Source: Hygrocybe punicea
Taxonomy: Eukaryota; Basidiomycota; Agaricomycetes; Agaricales; Hygrophoraceae
Assembly (NCBI GenBank): GCA_963556145.1
Contig: OY744469.1
Span: 2,170,001-2,234,000 of the forward strand
DNA length: 64,000 nt
Direction of reading: 5' to 3'
The notes under the pieces were generated by a model. The model made no database searches, was not told where the DNA came from, and worked only from the letters and a program-made list of their open reading frames with translations. Within the stretch, counting starts at the first letter, position 1, and each line of letters opens with the position of its first letter. A program made the position numbers and the translations under genes. Below are positions 60,915 through 64,000 of this stretch, one piece after another.

Positions 60915-62594
60915 ATGTCTACCCCTCAAGCTAATTCCCCGTACCCTTTCCTCTCTTTTCCCCCTCAGAAATTATACCCAACCCTCCCTCTCCCATCCCC
61001 GCCCCCTCATCGCTCCAACACGACTTCCACCATCGCCTTCTGGGCTGCCCACGTGCAACCAGGTTCTCCTGCTTCTCTGTCTCCTTGCTCTCCCCGTCGA
61101 CGCCCTTCCGTCTCCCACTCCCGCCGCCCTTCCGCCTCCCACTCCCGTGCTCCCTCTGGCTCTTTCCTCAACATCCTCGACACTCCTTCAACCGCCCATA
61201 GGACCACATCTCCCTCTGTCAAGGATTACAGCCCTGACCTCCTCGCCCTTGGCTATACATCCGTATTCGTACATCTCACAAAAGGTCCTCCCTCTCCTCC
61301 CTCACCCTCCCGAAAGCCAACCGAAAAGCCCCCCCTCTCCCCCTTCAACACCAACATACCAATGCCGCCCATTCCCACTTCACCGCAGCACCCCAAATCC
61401 CGCCCCCTCAAGCGTTTCCGCTCCCTTTCCGTCCTCAAGCCAATCCGCATGCGCCCACGCTCCAAGTCAACTGCCGCCACAGCCGACACTGCTACCACCC
61501 TCCAAAAGCCCAATGGAAAGGCTAGCAGGCCCCCCAGGAGCGCATCAGCCATTGCCGCCCGCAACAAGGCTAAATACATCTGTCTCCGCCCCGCACCCCT
61601 CGCCAATGAGCTCGCACTCATGCAGTTCGCAGACGGCGGTAGCATGGACACCCACATCAAACGCGTCATGGATTCTCAGGCACGCGCCGCAGCAAAGGCC
61701 GGCGCTCAAAACCTCGCCGTCGGTGATGTCTTCCGAGATGGTCAGGGTGGGATCTGGTGGGACCAGGACGAAGAATGGGAGTACGCACATCTCCTCGGCG
61801 GAGAGCAACTCGTCGGTACAGGAGAAGACGACCCCGAGTGGGTACGTTTTGGTGAGGTTGCTGACAAGGAGAACGCCCCCCTCGAGTTTGCCGGTGACGA
61901 GCGCCGCGAAAGTGTCTCAACACAGGACTCAGACCTCGACGCTCGGTTCGTCGTACATCCGTCGTCAGAAGACGACCTCGCCGCATTCGGCAGCGCCCTC
62001 GCTCCACTCTCACTCCGCAAACCCGGCGTATCCGTCCTCTCCCTCCCCTCCCCAACACGCAACCGCCGCAACACCAAGCACCTCCGCAAACCCAATTTCC
62101 TCACGGACATCGCCTTTCCCCGGCGCCCACTCTCCCCCAAAGCCGGGAGCAACAGCAGCAGGTTCCCCTCATTGAATTCAGGCCACCACGCGTTTGCCGC
62201 ACCAAAAGGTAAACCCCGTCGCCGACCCGCCCCGCTCAATCTCGCGCCCCTCAGCCCTGGCTTGAAGCGTCCGTCGAACTCGCCTGTCGATGCAGAGAAG
62301 ATCCGAAGAGACTTTCTTAATGGCTCCTTTGCGCCTATATTACGCTCTCCGGTCCTCGTTGACGCCGCCGCCGCCGCCGCCGATGCTGAGCCTGAGCCTG
62401 CTCCTGCACCCCCTGTTACTGGGCTATGCCTGCGCAAGATGAACTTTGCGCTGCTCCGGCAGGCCATGTCATCCCTCGAATGTCTAGTGACCCCAGATGA
62501 GCCAGTGCGTTTGGGTGGTGGGATGAACATGAAGAAGTCGTCGCGGATGAACATGCGGGCGCTTTTCAAAATTGGTAGGAAGGAAGATGAGTGA
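60915..62594 (+). CDS. Disordered, Pro/Ser-rich hypothetical protein
   Basis: A long uninterrupted frame with start ATG at 60915 (MSTPQANSPYPF; in-frame codons further upstream lack an ATG). About 559 residues, mostly disordered: SPRRRPSVSHSRRPSASHSR, basic KRFRSLSVLKP, and Pro-rich stretches. One more ordered block, about 61560-61870, has YICLRPAPLANELALMQFAD, then GDVFRDGQGGIWWDQDEEWEY, GGEQLVG and DDPEW. The C-terminus is again conserved-looking: TGLCLRKMNFALL then KKSSRMNMRALFKIGRKE. Codon use and the long open frame make it real; function is unknown. It looks like a conserved agaricomycete protein. Confidence 0.75.
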   Translation: MSTPQANSPYPFLSFPPQKLYPTLPLPSPPPHRSNTTSTIAFWAAHVQPGSPASLSPCSPRRRPSVSHSRRPSASHSRAPSGSFLNILDTPSTAHRTTSPSVKDYSPDLLALGYTSVFVHLTKGPPSPPSPSRKPTEKPPLSPFNTNIPMPPIPTSPQHPKSRPLKRFRSLSVLKPIRMRPRSKSTAATADTATTLQKPNGKASRPPRSASAIAARNKAKYICLRPAPLANELALMQFADGGSMDTHIKRVMDSQARAAAKAGAQNLAVGDVFRDGQGGIWWDQDEEWEYAHLLGGEQLVGTGEDDPEWVRFGEVADKENAPLEFAGDERRESVSTQDSDLDARFVVHPSSEDDLAAFGSALAPLSLRKPGVSVLSLPSPTRNRRNTKHLRKPNFLTDIAFPRRPLSPKAGSNSSRFPSLNSGHHAFAAPKGKPRRRPAPLNLAPLSPGLKRPSNSPVDAEKIRRDFLNGSFAPILRSPVLVDAAAAAADAEPEPAPAPPVTGLCLRKMNFALLRQAMSSLECLVTPDEPVRLGGGMNMKKSSRMNMRALFKIGRKEDE

Positions 62595-63420
62595 TTGGTA
62601 GGGTGATGTTGCTGAGGGGGTCAGCATGTCTGCACGACGACGACGATAACGTTACCTCTCGACCTTCGACTCCGCCACGCCCGAAAATGAACCCACAGGG
62701 TTCGTCCACTCTTTTTTTTTGTTTTGTGTAGGTTTGCATACCTTTTCTTTTTTTTTTGATGTTCGACGGCGCTCTCACGTCTCTCTCGTCACGCTCTTGC
62801 CAAATTACTGTATCCATTAAATTTTTTTTGTGTTCCGCTTTCCTCATCTCGCCCACCTCACCCCCCTCCATCCATACTCACTTTTATATCGGACTCGGAC
62901 TGCTTGCATATATCATTAATGTTGTTGTCGTTGTTATATTACCACCCTTTTTTATTATTGTGTATGTCTTGCAATTGGGCTGTCTTTGTAGCATTTTCTT
63001 GTAGTGTTTTGCATAATCATGTTCTTTATACATGCTTTATGTTATGGATTGATCCAGCACAACCAGTGTGGACATTTGAACCCAACCACCATCGTGACCA
63101 GTTACTAGTTACTAGTAAGGTGCCTATTGTATCGTGGTAAGGCCAGCTGTTCATGCAAGGTTTCTAACTTGGGTTATTCTGACTGCTGCCATGGTATATT
63201 CCTAAATTTTCTTAGTTTATGGTGTGGGCTAGAACAGCAGTAGTGCTGCCATCAGCAATGGCAGCCCACCAGCACCAGCACCAGCAACTAGTTACTAGTT
63301 TATGTAGATACAACAGTATATTCCTTTTTCAGACGTAGCGCACCGATTTGAAAGCTTTATTATTACTATTACGTGTAACGTGACAAAGCCTTAAACTTGA
63401 CCTCACACCGTATTGGCAAC
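62595..63420. other. Intergenic region with ACTAGTTACTAG repeats
   Basis: Contains 3' and promoter sequences. Copies of an ACTAGTTACTAG motif lie at 63103-63117 and 63289-63302, about 190 bp apart, with CCAGCACCAGCACCAGCAA next to the second. This may mark a small non-autonomous element. No gene is supported. Confidence 0.4.
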
Positions 63421-64000
63421 ATGGCTACGACCGACAAAGACACACTGCTAAGCATGGGTTTCGATCCGGCACGAGTAGAATGTGTGCACGTTTCCGCATG
63501 CACAATGCATATATCAAACTTACATTGGTAAACTCACAAAACTTCATGCCCTTAATGGCTAGGGGCTCTGAAGGCGACGGGGCGACGTGGGCTGCAGCCT
63601 GCAATGGACCATATCCTCGAACATGAGGGTCAACCTGTCCCTGACCTCTCTGCGTTGGCCATGTCTGCCGGCGGCGACGGCGGCGGCGGTGGCGTGCCTA
63701 CTAATGAAGACGACGATGAAGACGCGGATGCTCTGAAGAGTCTTGGTGTTGGAGCTGCTGGCGTGCAGGAAGCCAAGGTCGTTTTTGAACCTCTCTTTGT
63801 TTTATCCTACCAACTTATTTTATTTTTATTTCTGCTTTATGACTCATGTTTATTCTTCTCGTCCCTGTGATAGAGCATCAAATGCTCGGAATGTGGCAAG
63901 ATTTTCCGGAACACTGCCTTGGCGAACTTCCATGCGGAAAAGAGCGGACACGACCAGTTTGAGGAGTCCACCGATGAGGTTTGTCCAGCTTTATTTTTCT
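63421..64000 (+). CDS. UBA/UBX protein (UBXN1/SAKS1-like), 5' part
   Basis: ATG at 63421 (MATTDKDTLLSMGFDPARVE). An intron follows (about 63482-63565), then ALKATGRRGLQPAMDHILEH, completing a UBA domain with its MGF loop. A Gly-rich acidic linker follows. The next exon (from about 63872) encodes SIKCSECGKIFRNTALANFH then AEKSGHDQFEEST, a C2H2-like motif characteristic of UBXN1-type proteins. The UBX domain is beyond the window. UBX proteins recruit Cdc48 to ubiquitinated substrates, and a Cdc48 gene is also in this window. Partial at the right edge. Confidence 0.8.

Overview
This is nuclear DNA of a filamentous basidiomycete, most likely an agaricomycete. Genes are split by many 45-70 nt introns. 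They include mitochondrial ATP synthase subunit 4, Cdc48, TBCB and DGAT2. Several lineage-typical families are present: DUF6534-like membrane proteins, DUF6589, and expanded XPG/PIN-type nucleases. All exon structures were read by eye from GT/AG sites and family motifs; nothing was computed.

Left half (1-37.5 kb) is accessory, nested and repeat-driven. Two nearly identical 6.88 kb units lie head to tail (408-14165). They are bounded by one target duplication, CCGTTGGA, at 400-407 and 14166-14173. Each unit has a divergent gene pair: a GEN1/Yen1-like XPG nuclease on the minus strand and a large DDE-like protein with Cys motifs on the plus strand. The host locus is a large inverted repeat. Its left arm is 1-407 plus 14174-17097; its right arm is 20249-25173. 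The arms carry DUF6534-like membrane genes and flank a central segment (17098-20248) with intact ATP4 and an unknown nuclear-type gene. The right arm holds a terminal-inverted-repeat element filled with CAN trinucleotide repeats (23244-24880). A second copy of that element (26885-29224) is split by a solo LTR (27396-28305). A diverged, deleted third copy of the ATP4 locus follows (29390-37480). It is split by a 5.42 kb element (31399-36821) with terminal inverted repeats and a 9-bp target duplication. That element encodes a RecQ-like helicase and a DUF6589 protein. The unoccupied version of its target survives at 19499-19507.

Right half (37.6-64 kb) is mostly ordinary gene-dense chromosome: a secreted Ser/Thr-rich protein, a hotdog thioesterase, TBCB, Cdc48, DGAT2, an HExxH protein, a single-pass membrane protein, a KH-domain RNA-binding protein, a ZNF511-like C2H2 protein, a class 3 lipase, a disordered protein, and the 5' part of a UBA/UBX Cdc48 cofactor. 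Two gene relics are interspersed: another XPG-like nuclease (about 48.2-48.8 kb) and a ferric-reductase C-terminus (50.08-50.65 kb).

The main novelty is the pair of element types, each combining a transposase-like protein with a DNA-structure enzyme: a Holliday-junction-resolvase-like nuclease in one and a RecQ helicase in the other. Both show probable CGA-to-TGA nonsense changes, consistent with CpG deamination of mobile DNA.
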